Part shown: piece by piece, positions 35,601-44,577 of the stretch | How positions within the stretch are numbered: the stretch's first letter is position 1 | Layout of the letters: every line of letters starts with the position of its first letter | Assembly: GCA_046350295.1 (NCBI GenBank) | Contig: JAXMAR010000027.1 | Span: 1 to 64,000, forward strand | Source of the DNA: JAXMAR01 sp046350295 | Lineage (GTDB): Bacteria > Planctomycetota > Planctomycetia > Gemmatales > Gemmataceae | DNA length: 64,000 nucleotides | Reading direction: 5' to 3' | The notes under the pieces: model-generated | What the model saw: only the letters and a program-made list of their open reading frames with translations | Told to the model about the DNA's origin: nothing | The model's database searches: none | Position numbers and translations under genes: made by a program

Positions 35601-36893
35601 TGCGCTGTAGACCGGCGACGCCATAGGCCTCGATGCGCGTCTCGGTCCGGTCGAGGAAGTTGACGTCGAACGTGGTGACGGCGCCCAGCTCGTCGGTTAT
35701 CTGCTTGACACGGCCGTCCGGCCAGTAGTCGGTGTCGGTCGTGTTGCCGTTGCCGTCGGCTGTGATGTCGACGCGGTTGAGCGCGTCGTAGGTCGCGCTC
35801 TGGCCGCGTCCTTCGGAATCGGTCCAGCCGGTGGAGAGGCCGTTCGGCTCGAAGGAGAAGCTCACGACGTATCCCGTGGGATCGACGCTGGCGGTGACCC
35901 AGCCGCAGCCGTTGTAGTAGGAGCTGCTGTGGAAGCCGAGCTGGTCCCACGTGTCGGTGAGCTGACCGGCGAGGTCGTAAACGTTGCGGCGCACGCCCCC
36001 GAGCGGATCGGTGTCCGTGAGCGCCTGGCCGACGGCGTCGAGAAGGAAGGTGTGCCAGTAGCCGTTCGGTTGGCGTACGGCTTGCGTGCGGCCGGAGACG
36101 TCGAAGGTGTAAAGCGTGGTCCGGGCTTGCTGGGTCCCGGCGCCTTCGACCGTTGAAGCGACAATACCTCGACCGCTTTCGTCGTAGATGAGTTGCGTGC
36201 GGTGCAGGTTCTGATTCTGGGTTTCCGTGACGAGGCCGGAATCGTCGTAGACCCAGGTCTGCGCGCCGTTCGTTCCAACCTGCTCGAAAGTCTTGCGGCC
36301 CATCGCGTCGAAGAGGTAGGCGGTGGAGAGGCCGAGGGCGTCGATGTCGCTGCTGGGATTGCCCCAGCTATCGTAGGCGGTATCGGTCTGGGCAAGGACC
36401 GTCAGGCTGTACGTGGTCTTGGCTTGCGTCTGGCGGCGGTAGGTGTCGTAGACAAAGGACGTGACCTTGCCCTGCGGATCGGTGCTTGTCTCCAGCAGGC
36501 CGGTAGTGAGGCTATAGGCGTAGCTGGTCTGATTCAGGAGGGCGTCGGTCGTGCTCTGCAGATGGCCGGTGGCGGGATCGTAGACGTAGATGGTGGTGTT
36601 GCCACGTTCATCTGTGAAGGAGGTGACGCCGTGGTAGGTCGAGTCATAGCTCCAATGTTGGGTTTCGGCGTCGGGGAACGTCTCCTGGGTAACGTAGCCC
36701 TTCGTGTCACGTTCGAAAGCGGTGGAGCGGCCGAGCGGGTCTTTGATCTCGGTGACGCGGCCGGCGCCGTCGCGCGTCCAAGTGGTGGTGGCGCCGTTGG
36801 CCTCGACCTGCTTGATGAGGCGGCCGTAAGAGTCGAACGCATACAGGGTGGCGTAGCCGAGCGGATCGGTGACCGTTGCGGTCGGGGATCCTT
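32635..36893 (-). CDS. RHS polymorphic toxin, C-terminal part: RHS/YD repeats, core and nuclease-like tip
   Basis: Third frame segment of one giant gene (32635-41185). From GSPTATVTDPLGYATLYAFD on it holds some thirty YD/RHS repeats (YDPATGHLQSTTD, YDALGNRSSETIDADGAG). The RHS core signature is RWYAIFISRWMSEDPLKF, SAGDTNLYRPVGNNVTNHTD. After the core a hydrophobic Gly/Ala-rich stretch (LIAGLAVLGFELYGLYR, GFAAGIIAPWAGAYLLGRF) precedes a ~100-residue tip ending HRDVLVHHHVDFGRYAIPV and HVGSGGPWHAR. The His cluster recalls LHH/WHH-type HNH nuclease toxins. RHS shells encapsulate and deliver such tips. The segment has no start of its own. Confidence 0.85.
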
Positions 36894-39800
36894 CGCAAGG
36901 CCTCCGAGACCATGCGTGGCCGCGGGACTGATGTCGAACACGGATGGGCTTCCCGGGGCGCCCCAGGTCTGTTGATCGAGGACGTCGCCAGAGTCGTAGT
37001 GCCATTGGTTGGCGATGAGCCCGAATGTTTCGCTGGTGATCCGGTGATTGGAATAGGTGAACGAGTGGACGCCGTCGTCGGGGTTCTGAATGCTGGTCAG
37101 GTCGCCGTTCGTGTCAATGGTCGTCGTGAAGGTTCGGGACCCCGGGGCGAGAATCGAGGTCAACTTTCCGGAGGAGTAGTTGAAGGTGGAGGCGCTTCCG
37201 TCGATGGCCGTGAGGCCCGTGAGCAGGCCGGCGGCGTGAGCGAAGTGGAGTGTCGCATGAGCGTCGGCGCTGGTCCATTGCGTTTGGAAACCCTCGCTGT
37301 CGAACTCGATCTTGTCCTGTTCGGGCGTGGTGTAGGTGAAGGAGCCGTCCTGGTTCTTGACAAGGACGCCGTTGTCATCGGCCGGACTGGAAAACGTCCC
37401 CGACGACCCGGCGAAGAAACGCCAGTCGCCCGTGCCGTAGAGCCAGAGCCGACCCGCCGGATCGGATCCGGAAGCGGGGACATCGATGAGCCGGTTGAGG
37501 ATGGAGAGGTTCCAGCCGGCGCCGAATGGGCTGGCCGACTGGTCGACCGCGAAAGTGGTCCCGGTGGCGACGAGATCGGGGAGCCCGGTAATCTTCACGC
37601 GCAGCTCCCAGGTGTGCCGCCCGGTCGAGACCGGCGCATTCGGCCGAGCCGACACCGTAATGAGGTCGCCCGGAGCGATGCCCGTGGCGCCGTACGTGTT
37701 GACGCCTTGCGACGCGCCGTCCCAAACAAGCTCCACGTCGAGCGTGGCGGGCAACGAGACATTGTTAGGGGTGGTGACAACGCCCTGGATGACGGGTCGG
37801 GCGCTGACGGTCGCGCCGTTGTACACGAACGACGGGGCGCCGGCTTGGGACGAGCCCGGAGATAGGTCGAGGTCGAGCGCGTGCGCAAGGGTAACGACGC
37901 CGAGAAGTTCGCCGGCGTTGCCTTCGCCCGGGTGATTCACCATGGCGGCGCCCGCCAACCCCCAGGTGGTGGCAGGAGTGATGGTAATGTTCGCGGCCGC
38001 GCTCGTCCCCTCGTTCCCCGCGAGGTCGCTGACCCGAGCGCGGAGATGGTAGGCGCCGGTTCCGGAGAAGGAGGGTAGCGTGATCCTCACGTAGCCGTCC
38101 GCGAGAGCGGCCGTCGCGTAGCCGATTTCGCCAGGGTCATCGAAGTCGCTGTCGCCGTTTCGGTCGGCGTCGATAGAAACGGTTGCGCCGGGCGCGAAGC
38201 CAACCAGATCGCTGGCCCAGACCTCAATTTCGGGGGCGAGGCTGGCGGTGGCGGAGGGGGCCTTAAGGGTGACGGTCGGGGGAGTAAGATCGACGGTCAC
38301 GAGCGTTGTTCGGGAGAGTTGGGACACGAAGCCGTCGGAGGTGGCGGTCGCGTAGAAGCCGTAAGTTCCTCCGGCCAGCGTCGTGCCGGTATAGTCGAAC
38401 GCCCATGCGCCCGACGCGTCGGCAGTAACCGTGCCGATCGAGTCCACCGTGCCAGGGCGGTAGATGTCGACGGTGCTGCTTGCGAGGGCGGTACCCGAAA
38501 TGACAAGGGTTTGGTCGTTCGTGATGAAATCGGACGCGGAGGCGCCGGAGTCGGTGGAAATGGAGGTGATCGCGGGCGGGTCCGGCTGGAGCGTGATCTT
38601 CGTGACGAAGGCGTCGCTCGAACCGGCCAAGTTGGCTTGGTAGGGGTCTTGCGTCGGGAAATCCGTCGAGACGGTCATGCCCGCGATGTAGGCGTTGTCG
38701 AGAATGTCGAGGCCGATGCCCCGGCCTTCGTCCGCATCGGAACCACCGAGGTAGCTGGAGAAAACCTTGGAGTGGCCATCCGCGCTGACCTGAGTCACGA
38801 AGGCGTCCTTCACGCCCCCGAAGCTGGGTTGAAAGGCGGAAAGCGTCGGGAAATCGGACGAGGTAGTCATGCCGGTGAGCAGGGGCCGGCGGCTGGCATC
38901 GAGGGCGATCCCCCGACCGGAATCGGCGCCCGATCCGCCGAGCAGGCTGGAAGAGATCAGGGATGAACCCCAATAGCTGATCGCGGTGACGAACGCGTCC
39001 GAGTCTCCGCCGCCGAAACTCGTCTGAAAACCGCCTGGGGTTGGAAAGGCGTCCAATCCGGGCGGGCCTGCCTCGCCGGTGATGTAGGCGTTCCCTGAGG
39101 AGTCGAGCGCAATGCCATAGCTTGCGTCGTCGTCTCTGCCCCCAATCACGGTGGAATAGACCCGTGCCGTGCCGTCCTTGTTGAACTTGGTGACAAAGGC
39201 GTCCGTGCCGCCCAGCACGGTTTCCTGGTAGGCGCCCCCGGTGGTTGGGAACCCGGATGAGGCCTCGCCCGTTACATATGCGTAGCCGTCCTGGTCGACC
39301 GCCACGCCGTAAGCGCGGTCGTCGCCAGGGCCGCCGAGTAGCGTGGAATAGATCGTGCCGCCGCTGGGAGAAAGCTTGGTCAAGAACGCTTCCAGGCCGC
39401 CATTGGCGTCGTGCTGATAGACGCCGTCCGTTGTTGGAAAAGGACACCAGCTTTCCGGCTGGACAAAGCCAACGAGGAACGCTTCGCCCTGAGCGTTGAC
39501 TGCGATCCCGGTCCCCTCTTCAGGCGCGCTATTGTAGGTGCCGATGGCCCGGGCGTAGAGCAGCTGATCGCCGGTCGCGTTCAGCTTGAAAACGACCGGA
39601 TCGAGGATGGCGGAGGGGGTTCCGGGCGTAACGGGGAAGCCGGCGGCCGAATAACCGGCGACATAGGCGTTGCCGGCGGGGTCAACGGCAATGGCGTTCG
39701 CCCAGTCATCCGCGGAGCCGCCGATGTAGACCGAATAAACCACCTGGCGCCCGTCCGCGCTGAGCTTGGTGACGAAAGCGTCGTAGTTGGACCATAAATA

Positions 39801-40440
39801 GCTACTACCGGCGACATAGACGGCGCCCGCGTTGTCGACAGCGATGCCGTTCGCCTCGTCATCGGAAACGCGGCCCAGGAAAGTCGAGTAGTCAATTGCC
39901 GGGTCGATCACAAGTTCAGCGCTGTGGTCGTATTGAGAAACTTGAAAGCCGAACTGGTTCGTCCCGAGGCTGAGGTAGCGTGCCGAGGCTTCGCGACGGG
40001 CGCCGGTTTCCCCCACCTGATACGCTACGGGCTCCCAGCTGCGGATTTCGCCGTTCGGGGTGGAGAGGTGCGCGGCGCCGCGGGGGTCGATGGAGACGCC
40101 AGTCACGCCTTGATAATCCAGCCGAATCTGCGAGGGGTCGGCCCCGGGTTTCACCACCAAATCGTACTCCAGAAGCCCGCTGTTGTTGCCGTAGTAACGC
40201 ACGTCTATGCCAGGGTAGATGTCGTGTACCACCACAGCGGAGTAGTTGGGGACGTTGGTCAGCCACTGCGAGGGGTCGCCCTTGAAGTAGTTGGAGCGGC
40301 TCTGCAAAGGCCCGTCGCCGACGACGCGCGCGCTCGGATTGGCGCCCACGAACGTCATGGAAACGACGTCGACACGCGGAGGCGCCTTCGGCTGGACGTT
40401 CGGCTGAACCAAGTTGAAGACAGCGGTGTTCGGGAAAGGA
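36890..40440 (-). CDS. RHS polymorphic toxin, middle part: SBBP propeller and Ig-like domains
   Basis: Second frame segment of the giant gene. It opens with NTAVFNLVQPNVQPKAPP and a DUF7948-like region (YPGIDVRYYGNNSGLLEYDL, VVKPGADPSQIRLDYQG). About ten SBBP beta-propeller repeats follow (YSTFLGRVSDDEANGIAVDN, GNAYVAGYSAAGFPVTPG). Then come Ig-like domains (TLVISGTALASSTVDIYRP, VTLKAPSATASLAPEIEV) and an ETY-rich stretch reaching PSVFDISPAATHGLGGLAK. A one-base shift near 36890 moves the protein into the C-terminal segment. The propeller/Ig part is likely the exposed stalk or adhesin. SBBP domains before RHS repeats are unusual among described RHS toxins. Confidence 0.82.
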
Positions 40441-41185
40441 AGAGGTTGTAGCCCTTGCCGTGCGACAAGAACTGCACCTGGCTATCGGCTTGGCCGCGGT
40501 TGATCTCGAAGGTCATGGGCCGGGCGCCGAAACTCGTGGACATTGGGTTTCGATTCGAGCGTGCGTCGAGGGGAGTCGCCCCTGCGGATGATGTGTCAAC
40601 AGCGCTTCTCGGAGTAGGCGTGGGCGGCGTGGTCGGGCCGGCATTGTTTTCCTGCGAGGATCCGCCACCTGCGGCGCCACCGCTGCCATTTCCGCCGGCG
40701 GGCCCAGCCCCGGATTCCCCGCCAGCGGCAGGCGGCGGAGTGTCAGAGGGGGTCGCGACCCCACCACCTCCGCCGCTCGGAGAATGCGGAGGCGTTTGGC
40801 CCAACGGGTCCGGGAAGGGATCGGCGAAGTTGTCGAAGTTGGGCGGCTGAAGGGCCGTCAGCGGCGCCGTCGGGAGCGAGGGGGATGGGGCGGCGGCTGG
40901 CGGAGGATCGGCGGGCCGCGCGACGTCTTGCCCCGGTGGGACGGCTTCGAGGAGGGATGTCACTGAGATCGACTCGGTTGGCGACGGGAGAGCGAGGGCG
41001 GCGGCTGGGGCGCTGGAAGCCGCTGCTTCATCGCCCTGTCCCAAGCCCAGCGCGATGCCGGCGCCGAGCAGGCCGGAAATGGAGCCGAGCAGTTCGGTCG
41101 GGGAAGCGCGGTCCTCCAGTTGCTCGATCCTGGGCCGGTGGTTCGGAAACACGACGCGGCGCGTACGCTGGGTGTGGCGCTTCAT
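40435..41185 (-). CDS. RHS polymorphic toxin, N-terminal part with planctomycete LEDR motif
   Basis: First segment: MKRHTQRTRRVVFPNHRPRI then EQLEDRASPTELLGSISGLL, the basic head plus LEDR motif seen in large exported planctomycete proteins, followed by a hydrophobic glycine stretch and a long Pro/Gly/Ala/Ser-rich linker. It then reads MTFEINRGQADSQVQFLSHG and KGYNLFLS, where the frame must shift at about 40438 to continue as NTAVFNLVQ. The start is clear at 41185; longer in-frame starts add non-homologous residues. No VgrG, PAAR or DUF4150 domain precedes it, so export by an unknown planctomycete route is inferred. Confidence 0.82.
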
Positions 41186-41838
41186 CGGCGCATCCTTGTG
41201 GGGGAATGTTTGTGCGGAACACGCTTCCGGGCGAGGATGCGTTCCTTGCGAGCGGCTGGCTTGGATTCGAAATGGAACGGCGTAACAATTGGGAGACGCC
41301 AGCTGCCACCAAGTTCGCACGAAGATGTAGGGACTTTAATCGAGGCGGAGGGGATTGCAAGAGAAAAATTCAAGAATCCTCATCTGTGCGACACTATTAT
41401 ATCACAATCTCGGTTTTTGCGATGCGGGCGCGAATTTCGTCGCATCAAGGTCGGTTGCGTGTTCTGTGACCTTTTTTCTAAGCGTCACAGGAATGACGGG
41501 TTGCGTTGCGGGCGGGCGATATGGCGCAATGAGTGGGCGCCTGTGCGACGAGATGCGACGAAACCGGCGGCGCCGCGAACGATCCATGGAAGCCGGCGGA
41601 CTGGTGTTCTCCGTAGGGTGGCGATCTTCAAGGTTATTCGGCGGTCTTGCCGGTTGTCTCGGCACCGGCCCGCGGCGGACCGGGGGCGAGGCGCCGCAAG
41701 TCGCGGAGTTGTGACAGTGTTATGTCACAATCGCGTTTGTCAATGTCGGTTGCATTTCAGCAACGGGGGCGTGTTGAAAAGAAAGAAACGCATGGCGCCT
41801 ACGCATGGCGCCTACGCGCGGCGCCAGGAAAAATCAAA
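41186..41838. promoter_or_regulatory. 650-bp leader region of the RHS gene
   Basis: No gene recognised. It holds two near-identical 13-mers TTAT(A/G)TCACAATC at 41397-41409 and 41720-41732, about 320 bases apart, and a run of direct repeats CATGGCGCCTACG at about 41790-41815. It is locally AT-rich at 41370-41410, a plausible promoter for the minus-strand RHS gene. The length is unusual for this gene-dense window. Confidence 0.4.
41711..41728. promoter_or_regulatory. Palindromic candidate operator upstream of RHS gene
   Basis: GTGACA at 41711-41716 and TGTCAC at 41723-41728 form a 6-base inverted repeat with a 6-base spacer, directly overlapping one of the two TTATGTCACAATC repeats. Architecture is like binding sites of CRP/FNR- or GntR-type dimers; the regulator is unknown. 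Confidence 0.35.
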
Positions 41839-41883
41839 GCCGGAAGGGTCCGCGACGGCTGGACCGTCGCTGACCCTTCCGGC
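41839..41883. terminator. 20-bp hairpin, same family as the one at 27071
   Basis: Arm 41839-41858 (GCCGGAAGGGTCCGCGACGG) pairs with 41864-41883 with a single mismatch; loop 5 bases. Located 48 bases past the stop of the methyltransferase gene. Core sequence and position after a gene match the hairpin at 27071-27130. Confidence 0.65.
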
Positions 41884-41930
41884 CGCGTGCGTCGCGTTGG
41901 CCTTCGTGGAAACGAAAGGGGACAACGCGG

Positions 41931-42779
41931 TCACTTCCCTTCCTTGTTGTCCTTCTCGGTGATGATCCAGAGGTGGAGGACGTACTGTTCGCCGCCAACC
42001 TCGATCTTGCGCGTCTCGTTCGGTTTCCAGTCGCCCATGGTGAAGCGGTGGGAGATGACGCGCGAGCCGGGCTTCATGGTCTTGCGGAGCATGGGCCGCA
42101 TCGCGGCGTTGAGGTCCTCGCCCATGTAGAGGCAGACGACGCTGGCTTCCTCGGCGCTCTTGATCTCGAGGGCGTTGGCCTCGGAGAACGCGACCTTGTC
42201 GGTCACCTTCGCCTTCTTGGCGTTCTCGTTCGATTCCTTGACGCGGGCCGGGTCGATGTCGAAGCCCTTGCCGCTCTTGGCGCCGAAGTCCTTGACGGCG
42301 GTGATGACGAAGCGGCCGTCGCCGCAGCCGATGTCCCAGACCACGTCCCCCTTGCCGACCTTGCCCATGCGGAGCATTTCCTCCACGACTTCCTGCGGCG
42401 TGGGGACGTAGCGGACGATGACGTCGTCGCGCTCCTTGGGATCGGCCTTGCGCAGATCGACGACGATCTCGTCGCCGGAAGGTTTGAAGGTGACGACCTT
42501 GGTGCGGGTGATTTTCGTGTAGTTGTTCGGGTCCCACTGGGCCTTGAAGGTCATGACATATTCGGCGCCGGCTTCGAGGCCGGGGATGTCGAACTTGCGC
42601 GTGGTGCCGCGCTGCTTGGTTTCCTTGCCGTCGATCCAGAGCTTGGCGTCGTCCTCGAGGACGATGACCTTGATCTTGACGCCGCTTTTGCCGCCGCTGA
42701 TGGCCTGGGGCAGGGCGACGAGAAGACAGAGCGCGAAGGCGGCCAGCGCCGCTCCGGCCCAGCGATGCAACCTGAACAC
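41931..42779 (-). CDS. Exported TIGR03000-domain / class I SAM-dependent methyltransferase
   Basis: About 282 residues. Start taken as GTG at 42779, because AAAGGAGAG lies 6 bases upstream and a signal peptide (LHRWAGAALAAFALCLLVAL) follows directly; an ATG at 42848 is the alternative. An N-terminal TIGR03000-like domain (AKLWIDGKETKQRGTTRKFD, IPGLEAGAEYVMTFKAQW) precedes a methyltransferase (VRYVPTPQEVVEEML, VVWDIGCGDGRFVITA, GFDIDPARVKESNENAKK). Fusion of a planctomycete surface-type domain with a SAM enzyme behind a signal peptide is odd, because SAM is cytoplasmic. Substrate unknown. Confidence 0.85.
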   Translation of the reverse strand: MFRLHRWAGAALAAFALCLLVALPQAISGGKSGVKIKVIVLEDDAKLWIDGKETKQRGTTRKFDIPGLEAGAEYVMTFKAQWDPNNYTKITRTKVVTFKPSGDEIVVDLRKADPKERDDVIVRYVPTPQEVVEEMLRMGKVGKGDVVWDIGCGDGRFVITAVKDFGAKSGKGFDIDPARVKESNENAKKAKVTDKVAFSEANALEIKSAEEASVVCLYMGEDLNAAMRPMLRKTMKPGSRVISHRFTMGDWKPNETRKIEVGGEQYVLHLWIITEKDNKEGK

Positions 42780-43025
42780 GGTTCTCTCCTTTGCAGGGTT
42801 TCTCTGAAGCAGCCAGATGCTCTTGATATAAGGGAAGAACGGCCGCATTGCTACGAGAAAAAAGCCGCGAAGCGCGTAGCGCCGCCTGTCGGAACCGTCC
42901 CAAATCACGTTTGCCATTTGCAGCGGCCGAGCGCCCCGCCTACAATGATGTTGGATGGCATGCCAGCGGAAGTCGCCGTCCCAAGGATGGTGGAGCACGG
43001 TTTTCTTTTTGTCGGAGGCATGACC

Positions 43026-43919
43026 ATGGTCAATCGGAACTGGCTGGCCCTCTTGGTGGGGGCCGGCGTGCTGGCAAGCGCCTCAGGCGCTCGAGCCGGC
43101 GACACGGTTCTCCTCGGCGGCGCGCCCGCCGCGAACACAGCAACCCTCGCGCTCAACGCCGGCGACGCGGCCACCGAGCTCGTCGCTTATCGCGGTGGCG
43201 GTGGCCACGGCGGCGGCCACTACGGCGGCGGCCATTATGGCCACGTCGGGCACTACGGCGGCTATGGCCATTATGGCCACGGGTTCTACGGCGGCCGTTA
43301 CGGCTTCGGGTACGGTTACGGCTATCGGTCGTACTACCGGCCGTATTATGCCTCGTACTACCGACCCTACTACTATTCGAGCTACTACTACCCGAGCTAC
43401 TACTACCCGTACAGCTACTACCCGAGCTATTACGTAGACCCGGGCTATTACTACGGGGGGTACTACACGCCCTGCTCGACGACCGTGGTCGCCACGGCGC
43501 CGACGGTGACGCTGCGGGCAGGAGTCGCTCCGGCAACGTATGCGCCGCCGAGTTACGGGACGCCGACCTACGGGACGCCGACCTACGGGACGCCGACCTA
43601 CGGGACGCGGCCGGGGCCGCTGATGCCGCCTGCGGATTCGCCGGACGGCACGTACCGCTATGACGGCGGCCCGATGGCGCCGATGCCGCTGCCGAGCGAC
43701 ACGCCGCCGACGGTCGATCCGGCACGACCGACGCTGCCTCGGGACGGCCGCTTCGTGTCGCTGCCGGCGACGAAAGCGCCGATTGCCTATCCCGCCTACG
43801 GCGAGAGGACGCCTGCTCCGCGTGCGACCGAGCCGGGGACGATCCTTGTGTCGACGCCGGCGCCGGCGGCGACAACGTCTCGGCTGACGTATCCCGCGTA
43901 CGGGGAGTCGCGCAAGTAA
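43026..43919 (+). CDS. Exported Gly/Tyr/His-rich protein with proline-rich tail
   Basis: About 297 residues. Start at 43026 (MVNRNWLALLVGAGVLASAS), 8 bases after CGGAGG; a second ATG two codons upstream is possible. After a short mature N-terminus comes GGGGHGGGHYGGGHYGHVGH, then repeating YRPYY, SSYYYPSYY and PSYYVDPGYYY blocks, a single TPCSTTV, then four PTYGT repeats and a Pro/Thr-rich tail with YPAYGE twice. Low complexity, probably a cell-surface or matrix protein. Followed by a classical terminator. Confidence 0.8.
   Translation: MVNRNWLALLVGAGVLASASGARAGDTVLLGGAPAANTATLALNAGDAATELVAYRGGGGHGGGHYGGGHYGHVGHYGGYGHYGHGFYGGRYGFGYGYGYRSYYRPYYASYYRPYYYSSYYYPSYYYPYSYYPSYYVDPGYYYGGYYTPCSTTVVATAPTVTLRAGVAPATYAPPSYGTPTYGTPTYGTPTYGTRPGPLMPPADSPDGTYRYDGGPMAPMPLPSDTPPTVDPARPTLPRDGRFVSLPATKAPIAYPAYGERTPAPRATEPGTILVSTPAPAATTSRLTYPAYGESRK
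43554..43609 (+). repeat. 15-bp tandem repeat inside the GYY-rich gene
   Basis: TACGGGACGCCGACC is repeated three times without change (43554-43598), followed by a partial fourth unit. It encodes YGTPT repeats. Such units expand and shrink by slippage, so the copy number may vary between strains. Confidence 0.85.
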
Positions 43920-43950
43920 GCGATCGAAAGCGATCCGAACCATGAATGAA

Positions 43951-43978
43951 CCGCGGCAATCATTTGCCGCGGTTTTTT
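43951..43978 (+). terminator. Classical intrinsic terminator after the GYY-rich gene
   Basis: CCGCGGCAA (43951-43959) pairs with TTGCCGCGG (43964-43972), loop of four, followed by TTTTTT. It starts 31 bases after the stop codon and faces the convergent zinc-ribbon gene. The clearest Rho-independent terminator in the window. Confidence 0.85.
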
Positions 43979-43993
43979 CATGCGCAGCCGGCG

Positions 43994-44524
43994 TCAATCC
44001 CCCTTGAAGCCGCGGATGATGGCGCCGATGCCGAGGCAGAAGAGGATCGGCGGGTAGATGAAGATGCGGTCGGCGGCGAGTCCGGCGAAGAACCAGACAA
44101 GGGCGCCGACCATCATGCCGACGCCGGCGAGGATCTCGGGATGGACCGCGACGCCGCGCGGGCCGTCGTCTTCGCGGCGGAGGTCGCGGGAAACCTTCTT
44201 CGAGCGCGAGGTGTCCCATTCCTTCTTGCGGGAGCGGGGCGGCGGTGGCGCGGGCTGGAGCGGCGGAGGCTGCGGTGGCGCCTGCGGCGGAGGCGGCGTG
44301 GCGCGAATCGCTTCGGCGGTCCGCCTCGTTTCCGCGCGGTCCAGCTTGGCGCCGGCGTCCGTCTCATCGTCCAGGAACGCTTGAAACGCCTCGTCCTCGG
44401 CGCTTTTCGTGGCGGCGGGGACGGGGCATGCCGACCCGCAATCGGGACAGCGAACTTTTCGTCCCGCCAGCTGCTCCTTGACGCGCAGCGGGCGACCGCA
44501 GTCACAGGCAAAGGCGATACTCAT
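43994..44524 (-). CDS. Zinc-ribbon membrane protein
   Basis: 176 residues. The N-terminal CxCG...CPDCG ribbon (FACDCGRPLRVKEQLAGRKV, RCPDCGSACPVP) is followed by an acidic region, a Pro-rich linker (TPPPPQAPPQPPPLQPAPPP), a basic patch and two hydrophobic segments (ILAGVGMMVGALVWFFAGL, FIYPPILFCLGIGAIIRGF). Proteins with this ribbon-linker-TM order are frequent in planctomycetes with unknown role. No partner gene evident; lies downstream of and convergent to the GYY-rich gene. Confidence 0.8.
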   Translation of the reverse strand: MSIAFACDCGRPLRVKEQLAGRKVRCPDCGSACPVPAATKSAEDEAFQAFLDDETDAGAKLDRAETRRTAEAIRATPPPPQAPPQPPPLQPAPPPPRSRKKEWDTSRSKKVSRDLRREDDGPRGVAVHPEILAGVGMMVGALVWFFAGLAADRIFIYPPILFCLGIGAIIRGFKGD

Positions 44525-44577
44525 TGGGGGCGCCCAGTGAATCCCGAACTCGAGGGATCGAAAACGCCACCGAGAGA

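Noticed and set aside
33643..37865. Several long plus-strand frames opposite the RHS gene
   Set aside because: Valine/glycine/aspartate-rich mirror of YD repeats; no motif.
43554..43609. Possible CRISPR-like array
   Set aside because: 15-base tandem units without spacers inside a coding repeat; not CRISPR. No other evenly spaced repeats found in the window.
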